Notes under the pieces: generated by a model | Told to the model about the DNA's origin: nothing | Database searches by the model: none | Seen by the model: only the letters and a program-made list of their open reading frames with translations | Shown here: positions 34,563-42,716 of the stretch, piece after piece | Position numbering within the stretch: position 1 is the stretch's first letter | Layout of the letters: every line of letters begins with the position of its first letter | Position numbers and translations under genes: made by a program | Assembly (NCBI GenBank): GCA_965262605.1 | Contig: CBDHFN010000002.1 | Coordinates: 558,001 to 622,000, forward strand | Reading direction: 5' to 3' | From: CBDHFN01 sp965262605 | GTDB taxonomy: Bacteria; Pseudomonadota; Alphaproteobacteria; JASGCL01 | Length of the DNA: 64,000 nt

Positions 34563-36132
34563 TTTGCTTTAATATTTCATTTAATTGCATGGTTTTAGCT
34601 AAATTAGCTAAAATATATTTTTTAACTAACATAAATATTATGGGTTTGCCAATAAAAAAACAACTTCTTTGCCAAAAATTAAATTTTGCGGTTTGAAAAT
34701 CCCATAATTTTTTTAATCTTGTTAAAATTGCTTCTTGAATCTCTTGCCATTCTTCATGGCTTAAAGCTTCAATTTTCGGGACAATTACCTCATCACGCGC
34801 CGTGCCATAAAGTGGAATTATCGGATAATCTGATAATTCGTGATGATTTTTATAAGATTCATTAAATATTTTATTGCCCGCATTTTTGGGAATAATTAAC
34901 GAATTTTTTAACGCCAATTGCGCGTGTTTTCGCCCCAACATAAAATCGTGATGCCGCCATTGTTGCTTGATAAATCCCGCAAACCCCCCAAATAAACCGC
35001 TAATTAATTGATTTTCATCAATTTTATGCCCAAAATTTGGTTTGGGGGCGATGATAAATCGGCTATAAATATTGTGATTCATTGCTAATAAAATATCGCT
35101 ATATTGGGCGTTTTGCTGGTCAATTAACATCGCGAATAAATTACCAATGATGCCCATACTTAATTTTTCGCCAATTTTTATGGCTTGGGCAGGTGCGCTG
35201 GGCAAGGGATTTATCATTAAAACGGCGCGATTTGCTTCTTGGGCAGTGCGCGGATTTTGGTTTTTATCATCGGCAATAATCGCAAAATGCGCATAATCAA
35301 AAGGCTTATTGTGAAATAAGCCGCCATCAATTAAATTTGTTTGGGCAAAAAATTGCGTGTTTTTTGGGTATAAAATTGCCTCGGGCATAATATATTGCTG
35401 AGAATAATCACGATTTTTGCGATTATACGCCACCGAAGGAAAAACCATCGGCAAGGCGCAAGTCGCTTGTAAGGCGGTTTGAAATACCTGCGTTTCTTGT
35501 CCATTGCCGATGATTTCATTAATCGCATCATGGCGTAAAAATTGATTTTCACTAATTTCGCCTTTGCCTAAATTTTCGCAAATAAAATGGAATCGGTCGC
35601 TAAAATTTGATATTTGCCATTTATCGCCCGACCAATCAAGCGGAATTTGCGTGCCATTAACATCGCTGTTCATAATGAATAAATGTAATTTTTTAGCAAT
35701 ATACGCTAAATCACGCGTGGGGTTTTGCGGAATTTTTGCGGCATAACGATTAATAATATCGGTTATTAATTTGCTGTTAAATACCGATTCTAAAGAATCT
35801 TGGGGCGTATCGCAAAGCGAATTTGCACCGATTAATTGCGTTTCTTTCACCCAAACATCATATAGTATTTCATGATAATAATCACGATTTTCACGGCGGC
35901 ACCCTTGATTATAAAGCACGGCAGCCCATAATCCCGTGCAAATGCCACCCGCCGAATTGCCGCATAATGCTGGAATAATAACTTCGTGATTCGGCACGGA
36001 TTTATCATTTTCTTTGGCTAATTGCCATTCATCAAGGGCTTCGGTAATAAAATCGCAAACGCCCGCGATATAACTGCCCGCCGATACGCCACCCGCCATC
36101 GCCAAAGAAAGCATAAATTTATTTTCCTGCAT
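34519..36132 (-). CDS. Patatin-like phospholipase family protein
   Basis: A 537-residue patatin-fold acyl hydrolase. The oxyanion-hole glycines are in AMAGGVSAGSY (residues 11-21), the nucleophile elbow is GNSAG (Ser60), and the dyad aspartate is in LIDGG (D269). These complete the Ser-Asp dyad, so it is probably active on lipids. The C-terminal third (about 400-537) has no clear motif and a hydrophobic stretch (CFFIGKPIIFMLVKKYI). ATG 36132 with GGAG six bases upstream is preferred over ATG 36144. It overlaps dxr by 44 bases, so the two are likely co-transcribed. Substrate and location are unknown. Confidence 0.85.
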   Translation of the reverse strand: MQENKFMLSLAMAGGVSAGSYIAGVCDFITEALDEWQLAKENDKSVPNHEVIIPALCGNSAGGICTGLWAAVLYNQGCRRENRDYYHEILYDVWVKETQLIGANSLCDTPQDSLESVFNSKLITDIINRYAAKIPQNPTRDLAYIAKKLHLFIMNSDVNGTQIPLDWSGDKWQISNFSDRFHFICENLGKGEISENQFLRHDAINEIIGNGQETQVFQTALQATCALPMVFPSVAYNRKNRDYSQQYIMPEAILYPKNTQFFAQTNLIDGGLFHNKPFDYAHFAIIADDKNQNPRTAQEANRAVLMINPLPSAPAQAIKIGEKLSMGIIGNLFAMLIDQQNAQYSDILLAMNHNIYSRFIIAPKPNFGHKIDENQLISGLFGGFAGFIKQQWRHHDFMLGRKHAQLALKNSLIIPKNAGNKIFNESYKNHHELSDYPIIPLYGTARDEVIVPKIEALSHEEWQEIQEAILTRLKKLWDFQTAKFNFWQRSCFFIGKPIIFMLVKKYILANLAKTMQLNEILKQNEANNSYGGDRVNR

Positions 36133-36477
36133 ATTTAACTCCATGATAATTTCACAATCATAATGTAAGTTTTAATTTTAAAATTACAAGTTAAATTTTA
36201 ATGGACATTACCTAATAATAAAATATTAAAATTCGTGGCAATTTGAACTTTTGCGCTATAATGAGATTAAAGGATTTTTTTCTTTGTGATGATGTAGGCA
36301 TATATTTTTAAGCAACTTTGATAATTAAATATTTTAATAATTTTTTAATTCTATTATAGCATAAGCACAAAATAGGGTGCAAACATAAAAAATCATGCTG
36401 TTTTATTCACAATATTTTTGGGGGATTCCCCCAACCCCCTTATATGATTAAATGATTAAAAAGATTTAATAATTTTT
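36133..36477. other. Intergenic region holding an inverted dispersed repeat
   Basis: The 345-base AT-rich gap between chorismate mutase and the patatin-like gene has no convincing gene. About half of it (36273-36440) is a copy of the dispersed repeat in reverse orientation, annotated separately. GGACATTACC at 36203-36212 resembles the GGACATTCCCC found at the edge of the repeat at 41978. Confidence 0.6.
36273..36440 (-). repeat. Dispersed intergenic repeat, copy F (inverted)
   Basis: Reverse complement of the 41985-42618 unit: the G-run/C-run hairpin (36419-36433), AAAACAGCATGATTTTTT core, GCACCCTATTTTG, then the tail TTATCAAAGTTGCTTAAAA and ATATATGCCT. It has one core instead of two, so it is a shorter version with an internal deletion relative to the 42-kb units. 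Confidence 0.85.
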
Positions 36478-37143
36478 TTATGGCAAAAAATTAATATCCA
36501 TTTTTGGTACAAAACAATGAAAAATGGCATCATTGGGGATTTTATCAAATTGCTCGCAATAAAATTTTTGCGAATCGCGATAAATTTTCGCTGATTTTGC
36601 GCCATCATCGCTCTCTTTTTCTTGCCAACCGATGATTAAGCCAACGGGTTTGGGTAAAATTGGGCAACTGGGAAATAATGATAAAATTTGACAATTTTTC
36701 TGGGCAAGCAATTTTTCTGGCGCGTGATTAAAGCTAATAACCGCCATACCTGCGGTTTCATTGCCTAATTCTTGGCAAATATAATCGCTGGAAGATTGTA
36801 ATATTTTGCCATGCCTGCCAAATTCATAAAATAATTCAGCCCGATAATTTTGAATAATTTCATGGGTGGCTAAAATATCAAATTTATTTTGTTTTTGCGC
36901 ACTTATCGCCATAATTTCTTTGAAAATTGCGGTTAAATCGGCATTATTGATAAATTCTTGGTCTTGCAAATAGCTAAGCACTTGGGCTTCACGATATGGT
37001 CGGTCGGGCGATTGCTGGGGTTTAAGCTGTTTAACTTCGGTTACTTTGGCGATTAATTGCCATCGCTGGTTAAGACATGCGACTAACTCCTTGTCAATTT
37101 TATCTATTTCGCATCTGATTTGTGCCAAATCTAATTTTTGCAT
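36478..37143 (-). CDS. Chorismate mutase with C-terminal extension
   Basis: The 221-residue protein has an AroQ-type chorismate mutase domain at residues 4-90: IRCEIDKIDKELVACLNQR and the positions equivalent to EcCM R11, R28, K39 and E52 appear as R10, R27, K38 and E52. Chorismate mutase makes prephenate for Phe and Tyr. The rest (about 90-221) resembles the divergent extension of alphaproteobacterial chorismate mutases, which recalls a ligand-binding domain. It follows sucA by 17 bases with AAGGAT as ribosome binding site, an unusual partner for a TCA enzyme. Confidence 0.82.
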   Translation of the reverse strand: MQKLDLAQIRCEIDKIDKELVACLNQRWQLIAKVTEVKQLKPQQSPDRPYREAQVLSYLQDQEFINNADLTAIFKEIMAISAQKQNKFDILATHEIIQNYRAELFYEFGRHGKILQSSSDYICQELGNETAGMAVISFNHAPEKLLAQKNCQILSLFPSCPILPKPVGLIIGWQEKESDDGAKSAKIYRDSQKFYCEQFDKIPNDAIFHCFVPKMDINFLP

Positions 37144-37160
37144 ATTTTATCCTTGTTAAG

Positions 37161-40097
37161 TTATTGTAGGGCTGATTTAATAATTTCTTCTTGCTCAAGC
37201 GCGTGGCGTTTTGCCGAACCCGTCGCCGGTGAAGCCGATTCCCCGCGCCCAATATAAACTGGCGCAGTATGGGGTTTATGCTTAATATTTTGCAAGATTT
37301 TTTCAATTTTCCTATCTACAAAATGCCAAGCACCGCCATTTTGCGATTCTTCTTGGCACCAAATTATTTCAGCATTGGGAAATGTTTTCAATTCTTCGCT
37401 GATAACATCGGAGGGAAAAGGATATAATTGTTCCAAGCGCATTATCGCAATATCGTCAATTTTTTGAGAATCGCGGGCGTTCAGCAAATCGTAAAAAATT
37501 TTACCGCTGCAAATAATCACTTTGCGTATATCTTTGGGTTTTGCCAATTGCCCATTAAAGCATTTATCGTCCATTAATACGCGATGAAATGTTGAATTCC
37601 CAGTAAAATCGGTAATGTCTGATACGCATAAAGGATGCCGTAATAATGATTTTGGCGCCATGACGATTAAAGGCTTACGAAAACTGCGCCGTATTTGCCG
37701 TCTAAGCGCATGAAAATAATTGGCGGGTGTAGTGATATTGCAAATTTGCCAATTATCATCGGCGGATAATTGCAAAAATCGCTCTAACCTTGCCGAAGAA
37801 TGTTCTGGACCCTGTCCTTCATAACCATGGGGCAATAACATTACTAAGCCGCACATTCTTAACCATTTTGTTTCACCTGATGCAATAAATTGATCAATAA
37901 TCACCTGTGCGCCATTGGCAAAATCGCCAAATTGCGCTTCCCAAAGCACCAAAGAATGCGGTTCCGCGCAAGCATAACCATATTCAAACCCCAATAAGCC
38001 AAATTCGGATAATGGGCTATTAATAACTTCAAAATAGGCTTGACCGGGGCGAATATTTTGCAACGGCGTATAGGTTGATTCGGTATTTTGATCCGTCCAC
38101 ACCGCATGACGATGCGAAAATGTGCCTCTTTGGGAATCTTCGCCCGATAATCTTACCGAAGTCGCTTCGCATAATAAACTACCAAACGCCAGCGCCTCGG
38201 CGGTGCCCCAATCAATATTTTTGCCGTCTTGAATATTTTTTAAGCGATTTTCCATTTGCTTGGCAATTTTGGAATTTACTTGAAAATTTTGGGGAATCGC
38301 GCAAATTTTCTCGCCAATTTCTTGCAATAAATCATTTTCAATTGCCGTATCGCCGCTGCGCTTGCCAGCGCCCGCGGTGGTTAATCCCGACCAGCGACCC
38401 TCAAGCCAATCGGCTTTATTAGATTTATAATCCTCTGCTTCTTGCATGGCGGCTTCTAATTTTTGATTAACATTATCACAAATCGCTTGCACTTGGTCTT
38501 TATCCAGCACATTTTCATGGATTAAGCGTTCGGCATAAATTTCACGGGTGCGTGGGTGGGCGGTAATTTTTCGGTACATAATTGGTTGCGTAAACATTGG
38601 TTCATCAGATTCATTATGCCCGTGACGGCGATAACAAATAATATCAATCACAATGTCTTTTTTAAATTTTTGCCGATATTCAATCGCGATTCTGGCGGCG
38701 CGAATACAAATTTCTGGGTCATCGCCATTAACATGAATCACTGGCGCATCAATAGTTTTTGCCATATCCGTGCAATATAAAGACGAACGGGAATCTTTGG
38801 GGCTGGTGGTAAAGCCAATTTGATTATTAGTGGCAATATGAATCGTGCCGCCGGTTTTATACCCGGCGAGTTGCGATAATAATAAAGTTTCCGCCACGAT
38901 GCCTTGCCCAATAAATGCCGCATCACCATGCAGTAAAATCCCCATAGTTTTAACTCTATCAACATCGTCTTTTTGCATTTGGCGGGCGCGCACTTTACCC
39001 AGCACCACGGTGTTGACGGCTTCTAAATGGCTGGGGTTGGGGGTTAAGGATAAATGCACTAATTTACCATCAAAATCCCTATCCGCGCTTGTGCCTAAAT
39101 GATATTTAACATCGCCCATCGCATCAACATTGCTAGGCGAAGCCGTGCCCCCTTTAAATTCCATGAAAATTACTTTATAAGGTTTATTCATGATATTTGC
39201 CAAAACATTTAATCGCCCACGATGCGCCATGCCAATCGTAATATCCTCCAAACCCAATTGGGCGCCGCGTTTGATAATTTGTTCAAGCATTGGCACTAAA
39301 ACTTCACCGCCATCAAGCCCAAATCGTTTCGTGCCTTTATATTTTTTATCCAAAAAAGTTTCAAATAAATCGGCTTCGGTTAATCTTGTCAGCACGGCTT
39401 TTTTGCCTTCGGTTGTCAGGGGCATATAAGCCATACCGCCTTCAATTTTTTCTTGAATCCAGCTTCGTTCTTCGGAATTGGCGATGTGCATATATTCAAT
39501 CGCCAGATTTTTGCTGTAAGATTTAATACAAATTGCCAAAATTTCGCGCAAAGTTGCATTTTCCATACCCAAAAGATAATTTATAAAAATCGGTCTATCG
39601 TAATCTTTTTCTGAAAAACCATATGTTTCGGGCAATAATTCGGGGTGAATTTCGGTATTTTGTAATTTAAGCGGGTCAAGAGTCGCTTGCGTATGCCCAT
39701 GACGGCGATAAGCGCGAATTAACGCAATGGCACGAATTGAATCTAAACGCGATTGCGATTCATTGCCAGCTTGCGAACCGCCAACTTTAAGGAATTTTGC
39801 CAAAGTTTCTTGTAAAGTTTCGCCCGATGCCACGCCTTGCAATAAAAAATCGCTCAGTGAGCTTTGGTGATTCGCGCCCAAACCCACGATTGATGTTTGT
39901 TTCGGTGCCCAGCTTGGACCTTTTTCGGCAAAAAAACTATCACCCGAAGCATCAGCTTGTTTATTATCTAGATTTTTGAAAATTTCTGCCCAATCGGCGG
40001 GAACAGCCTCAGGGTCAGCAAGGTATCGTTGATATAATTGAAATAAATAAGTTTCATTTGCCCCGTGAAAAACACTGCTATTGCCGATATAAGTCAT
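37161..40097 (-). CDS. sucA: 2-oxoglutarate dehydrogenase E1 component
   Basis: The thiamine-diphosphate E1 decarboxylates 2-oxoglutarate in the TCA cycle. The 978-residue protein opens with the E2-binding-type N terminus (FHGANETYLFQLYQRYLADP), then IGMAHRGRLNVLANIMNKP, the TPP-binding block around GDAAFIGQGIVAETL, VNGDDPE, the RRHGHNESDEP block and the C-terminal MLLPHGYEGQGPEHSSARLE. Length is normal. In alphaproteobacteria sucA usually follows sucCD and precedes sucB; here it is on the opposite strand 18 kb away and followed by chorismate mutase, and no sucB or lpd is present. Confidence 0.97.
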   Translation of the reverse strand: MTYIGNSSVFHGANETYLFQLYQRYLADPEAVPADWAEIFKNLDNKQADASGDSFFAEKGPSWAPKQTSIVGLGANHQSSLSDFLLQGVASGETLQETLAKFLKVGGSQAGNESQSRLDSIRAIALIRAYRRHGHTQATLDPLKLQNTEIHPELLPETYGFSEKDYDRPIFINYLLGMENATLREILAICIKSYSKNLAIEYMHIANSEERSWIQEKIEGGMAYMPLTTEGKKAVLTRLTEADLFETFLDKKYKGTKRFGLDGGEVLVPMLEQIIKRGAQLGLEDITIGMAHRGRLNVLANIMNKPYKVIFMEFKGGTASPSNVDAMGDVKYHLGTSADRDFDGKLVHLSLTPNPSHLEAVNTVVLGKVRARQMQKDDVDRVKTMGILLHGDAAFIGQGIVAETLLLSQLAGYKTGGTIHIATNNQIGFTTSPKDSRSSLYCTDMAKTIDAPVIHVNGDDPEICIRAARIAIEYRQKFKKDIVIDIICYRRHGHNESDEPMFTQPIMYRKITAHPRTREIYAERLIHENVLDKDQVQAICDNVNQKLEAAMQEAEDYKSNKADWLEGRWSGLTTAGAGKRSGDTAIENDLLQEIGEKICAIPQNFQVNSKIAKQMENRLKNIQDGKNIDWGTAEALAFGSLLCEATSVRLSGEDSQRGTFSHRHAVWTDQNTESTYTPLQNIRPGQAYFEVINSPLSEFGLLGFEYGYACAEPHSLVLWEAQFGDFANGAQVIIDQFIASGETKWLRMCGLVMLLPHGYEGQGPEHSSARLERFLQLSADDNWQICNITTPANYFHALRRQIRRSFRKPLIVMAPKSLLRHPLCVSDITDFTGNSTFHRVLMDDKCFNGQLAKPKDIRKVIICSGKIFYDLLNARDSQKIDDIAIMRLEQLYPFPSDVISEELKTFPNAEIIWCQEESQNGGAWHFVDRKIEKILQNIKHKPHTAPVYIGRGESASPATGSAKRHALEQEEIIKSALQ

Positions 40098-40175
40098 TAT
40101 TTCCTCTATTTCTTAAATTATTAGCGTCCCTAACTATTACTAATACCATAGAAAACATAAAATTGTCAATTTATT

Positions 40176-41192
40176 TTATGAATTTTGCGCCATTTCATCG
40201 GCTTGTTTTAATGCCGCCAACATGCTATGATGATTGGCGCGTAATTTTGCGCTTATATTAAATGCCGTGCCGTGGTCGGGTGAAGTGCGAATGATTTTTA
40301 AGCCAAGGGTGCAATTAACCGCGCCGTGAAAATCAATGGTTTTAATCGGAATTAATACTTGGTCGTGATACATGCCGACAACGCAATCAAAATTTTGACG
40401 GGATTCTTGATGAAAAGCAGTATCCGCAGGCAATGCACCAATGATATTTAAGCCGTTTTGCCGTAAAATATTCAAGGCAGGGTTAATAATTTCAATTTCT
40501 TCCAACCCCATTTTACCCGATTCGCCCGCGTGCGGATTCAAGCCTAAAACGCCAATTCGGGGTTTTCTTTGCTGAAATTTGGGGAATTTTGCAATTAATT
40601 CGCGGTGCAAAAGCGTGATTTTATCAATAATTAAATCTGCCGTTATTGCCTTTGGCACTTGGGACAATGCAATATGAATAGTAAGTGGCATAACCGCAAA
40701 ATCTTGATTGCATAATAGCATTAAAGGCGTGCTATCCTTAGTTAAATATGCCAAAAATTCCGTATGACCGGGAAAGGCAAACCCTGCATCTTGCAGAATA
40801 TTTTTTGCAATCGGTGCCGTTGTCATGGCGCGCGCTTGATGATTCAAGCATAATTGCGCCGCAATTTCAATGGATTTTATGACCATTTGGGCATATTCTG
40901 GCGAAGGATTGCCTAAATTTAAGGGGATTTTATGCGGCAGATTTAAGCAATATATTGCTTGATTATCTTGATATTTGGGCGCAAATTCTTCAAAATTATT
41001 GAAATTAATAATTTTGGTATTTAGTCCCATTAACCTTGCCAAAGCCGATAATCTTGCGCCATCATCAATCACGATGAATCGTGTATCTGGATTAATCTTA
41101 GCATATTCGCCCAAAGATTTTAAAATTATTTCGCCACCAATCCCCGCAGGGTCGCCCATTGTTATTGCAATTGGTTTAAGATTTTTTTGCAT
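40176..41192 (-). CDS. pdxA: 4-hydroxythreonine-4-phosphate dehydrogenase
   Basis: PdxA oxidises 4-phosphohydroxythreonine in the DXP-dependent pathway to pyridoxal phosphate. The 338-residue protein shows AITMGDPAGIGGEI at the N terminus, TTAPIAKN, GHTEFLAYLT, GLNPHAGESGKMG and MYHDQVLIPIKTI with metal-binding histidines, and TSPDHGTAFNI near the end. Its start overlaps cysE by 17 bases. In many proteobacteria pdxA neighbours surA and ksgA; neither is here. Confidence 0.95.
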   Translation of the reverse strand: MQKNLKPIAITMGDPAGIGGEIILKSLGEYAKINPDTRFIVIDDGARLSALARLMGLNTKIINFNNFEEFAPKYQDNQAIYCLNLPHKIPLNLGNPSPEYAQMVIKSIEIAAQLCLNHQARAMTTAPIAKNILQDAGFAFPGHTEFLAYLTKDSTPLMLLCNQDFAVMPLTIHIALSQVPKAITADLIIDKITLLHRELIAKFPKFQQRKPRIGVLGLNPHAGESGKMGLEEIEIINPALNILRQNGLNIIGALPADTAFHQESRQNFDCVVGMYHDQVLIPIKTIDFHGAVNCTLGLKIIRTSPDHGTAFNISAKLRANHHSMLAALKQADEMAQNS

Positions 41193-41865
41193 TGCGTTGC
41201 TCTAAATCATGCAATCGTTGTTTTAATTCGGTAATTTCCAAACATAATTTATCTAAAATAATTTTTTCAGGATCCATAAATTCATCATTTGAAACTCCAT
41301 ATGCTTCAAAACACGGCGAAGAAAGCTTGACTGGCGTTAATTTTTCCACAATTTTTGCAGGAATTCCCACCGCCGTGCAATTGGCGGGCACATCTTTGAC
41401 CACCACGGCATTACCGCCAATGCGCGCGCCATCATGAATCGTTATTGGGCCCAATATTTGCGCCCCCGACCCGACAATAATATTATTTTTAAGCGTGGGG
41501 TGGCGTTTCATATTGCGCTGGGCGTTGCTGTTTACCGAAGGCGAAACTCCGCCCAAAGTAACATCTTGATATAAGGTGCAATCATCGCCAATTTCCGCCG
41601 TTTCGCCAATTACCACCCCCGCACCATGATCAATAAAAAGATTTTTACCAATTGTTGCGCCCGGGTGAATTTCAATGCCAGTTAGCAATCTAGCCAATTG
41701 CGATAAAAGCCTTGGCAAAAATCGTAAGCCCAGCAACCATAATTGATGGGTAATGCGGTAAATTAAAACGGCATGAAAGCTTGGGTATAAAAATATTACA
41801 TCAATGCGGTTGCGTGCCGCTGGGTCGCGGGCAATGATACTATCTATTTCATTAAAAATATTCAT
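41176..41865 (-). CDS. cysE: Serine O-acetyltransferase
   Basis: CysE acetylates serine with acetyl-CoA to start cysteine synthesis. The 229-residue product has an N-terminal helical part (RDPAARNRIDVIFLYPSFHA) and a left-handed beta-helix of hexapeptide repeats (IHPGATIGKNLFIDHGAG to IGGNAVVVKDVP). The catalytic-site DHG and GVSP...RHPT blocks are present. A short coiled-coil-like C terminus follows (LEITELKQRLHDLEQR). ATG 41865 with AAGG five bases upstream is preferred over an upstream ATG. It probably shares a transcript with pdxA. Confidence 0.93.
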   Translation of the reverse strand: MNIFNEIDSIIARDPAARNRIDVIFLYPSFHAVLIYRITHQLWLLGLRFLPRLLSQLARLLTGIEIHPGATIGKNLFIDHGAGVVIGETAEIGDDCTLYQDVTLGGVSPSVNSNAQRNMKRHPTLKNNIIVGSGAQILGPITIHDGARIGGNAVVVKDVPANCTAVGIPAKIVEKLTPVKLSSPCFEAYGVSNDEFMDPEKIILDKLCLEITELKQRLHDLEQRNAKKS

Positions 41866-41984
41866 TTTTTCCTTAAGATTGGCAATTATCAATGCCAAAT
41901 ATTACTCAAAAAAATTGTGCATTGCAACGAAAATTTTTAATTATCAAAAAAATTAGAAATCTCCATTATAATTAACAGGACATT

Positions 41985-42305
41985 CCCCAAATATTACAAT
42001 TTAAAACAGCATGATTTTTTATTGTCGCACCTTATTTTGCGCTTACGCTTTAATAGGATTTAAGGATTTAAGGATTATTAAAATATCACAATTTAAAACA
42101 GCAAGAATTTTTATTTTCACACCTTATTTTGCGCTTACGCTTTACTAGAATTAAAAGAATTAAAAGAATTAAAAGAATTTATTGATTATTAAAATATTTA
42201 ATTATCAAAGTTGCTTAAAAATATATGCCTGCATGATGAAAAAGAAAAAAATTCTTAAAATTCTTTTCAATTCTTAAAATTCTTTGTAAAGGGGGTTTGG
42301 GGAAT
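41985..42305 (+). repeat. Dispersed repeat, tandem unit 1 (321 bp)
   Basis: The unit runs from CCCCAAATATTAC to a closing G-run/C-run palindrome (TTTGGGGAATCCCCAAA, 42296-42312, shared with unit 2). It contains two internal copies of a roughly 50-base core (AAAACAGCAWGA..., CACCTTATTTTGCGCTTACG, CTTTA). Between and after them are short tandem repeats, about 9 bases (GGATTTAA) and 10 bases (GAATTAAAA). The tail has TTATCAAAGTTGCTTAAAA and ATATATGCCT. Confidence 0.88.
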
Positions 42306-42618
42306 CCCCAAAATATAACGAATAAAACAGCATGAATTTTTATTTTTGCACCCTATTTTGCGCTTACGCTTTAATAGGATTATGGGATTATAGGATTAAA
42401 TGATTATTAAAATATCACAATTTAAAACAGCAAAAATTTTTATTTTCACACCTTATTTTGCGCTTACGCTTTACTAGAATTAAAAGAATTTAATGATTAT
42501 TAAAATATTTAATTATCAAAGTTGCTTAAAAATATATGCCTGCATGATGAAAAAGAAAGAAATTCTTAAAATTCTTTTCAATTCTTAAAATTCTTTGTAA
42601 AGGGGGTTTGGGGGAATC
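42306..42618 (+). repeat. Dispersed repeat, tandem unit 2 (313 bp)
   Basis: Direct copy of unit 1 with the same two cores and tail. It differs mainly in copy number of the short inner repeats: fewer GAATTAAAA units and a different GGATTA stretch. It ends in a perfect palindrome TTTGGGGGAATCCCCCAAA at 42607-42625. Confidence 0.88.
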
Positions 42619-42716
42619 CCCCAAAATATTACCATATAAAATTTTATTATAAAAAATGAAGAATATTTAAAAAATAAATTCTTGAATATTATTGCAATTT
42701 GGTTCATATATGCGCC

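Larger units (their letters stand above)
41866..42716. other. Long intergenic region filled by a tandem repeat
   Basis: An 851-base gap between the divergent cysE and mnmC contains no credible gene. From 41985 to 42618 it consists of two head-to-tail copies of a dispersed element. The remainder (41866-41984, 42619-42716) is AT-rich with GGACATTCCCC at 41978-41988 next to the first unit. Confidence 0.8.

Noticed and set aside
41985..42618. CRISPR array
   Set aside because: Only two long units with two inner cores each; no short regular repeats with unique spacers and no cas genes.
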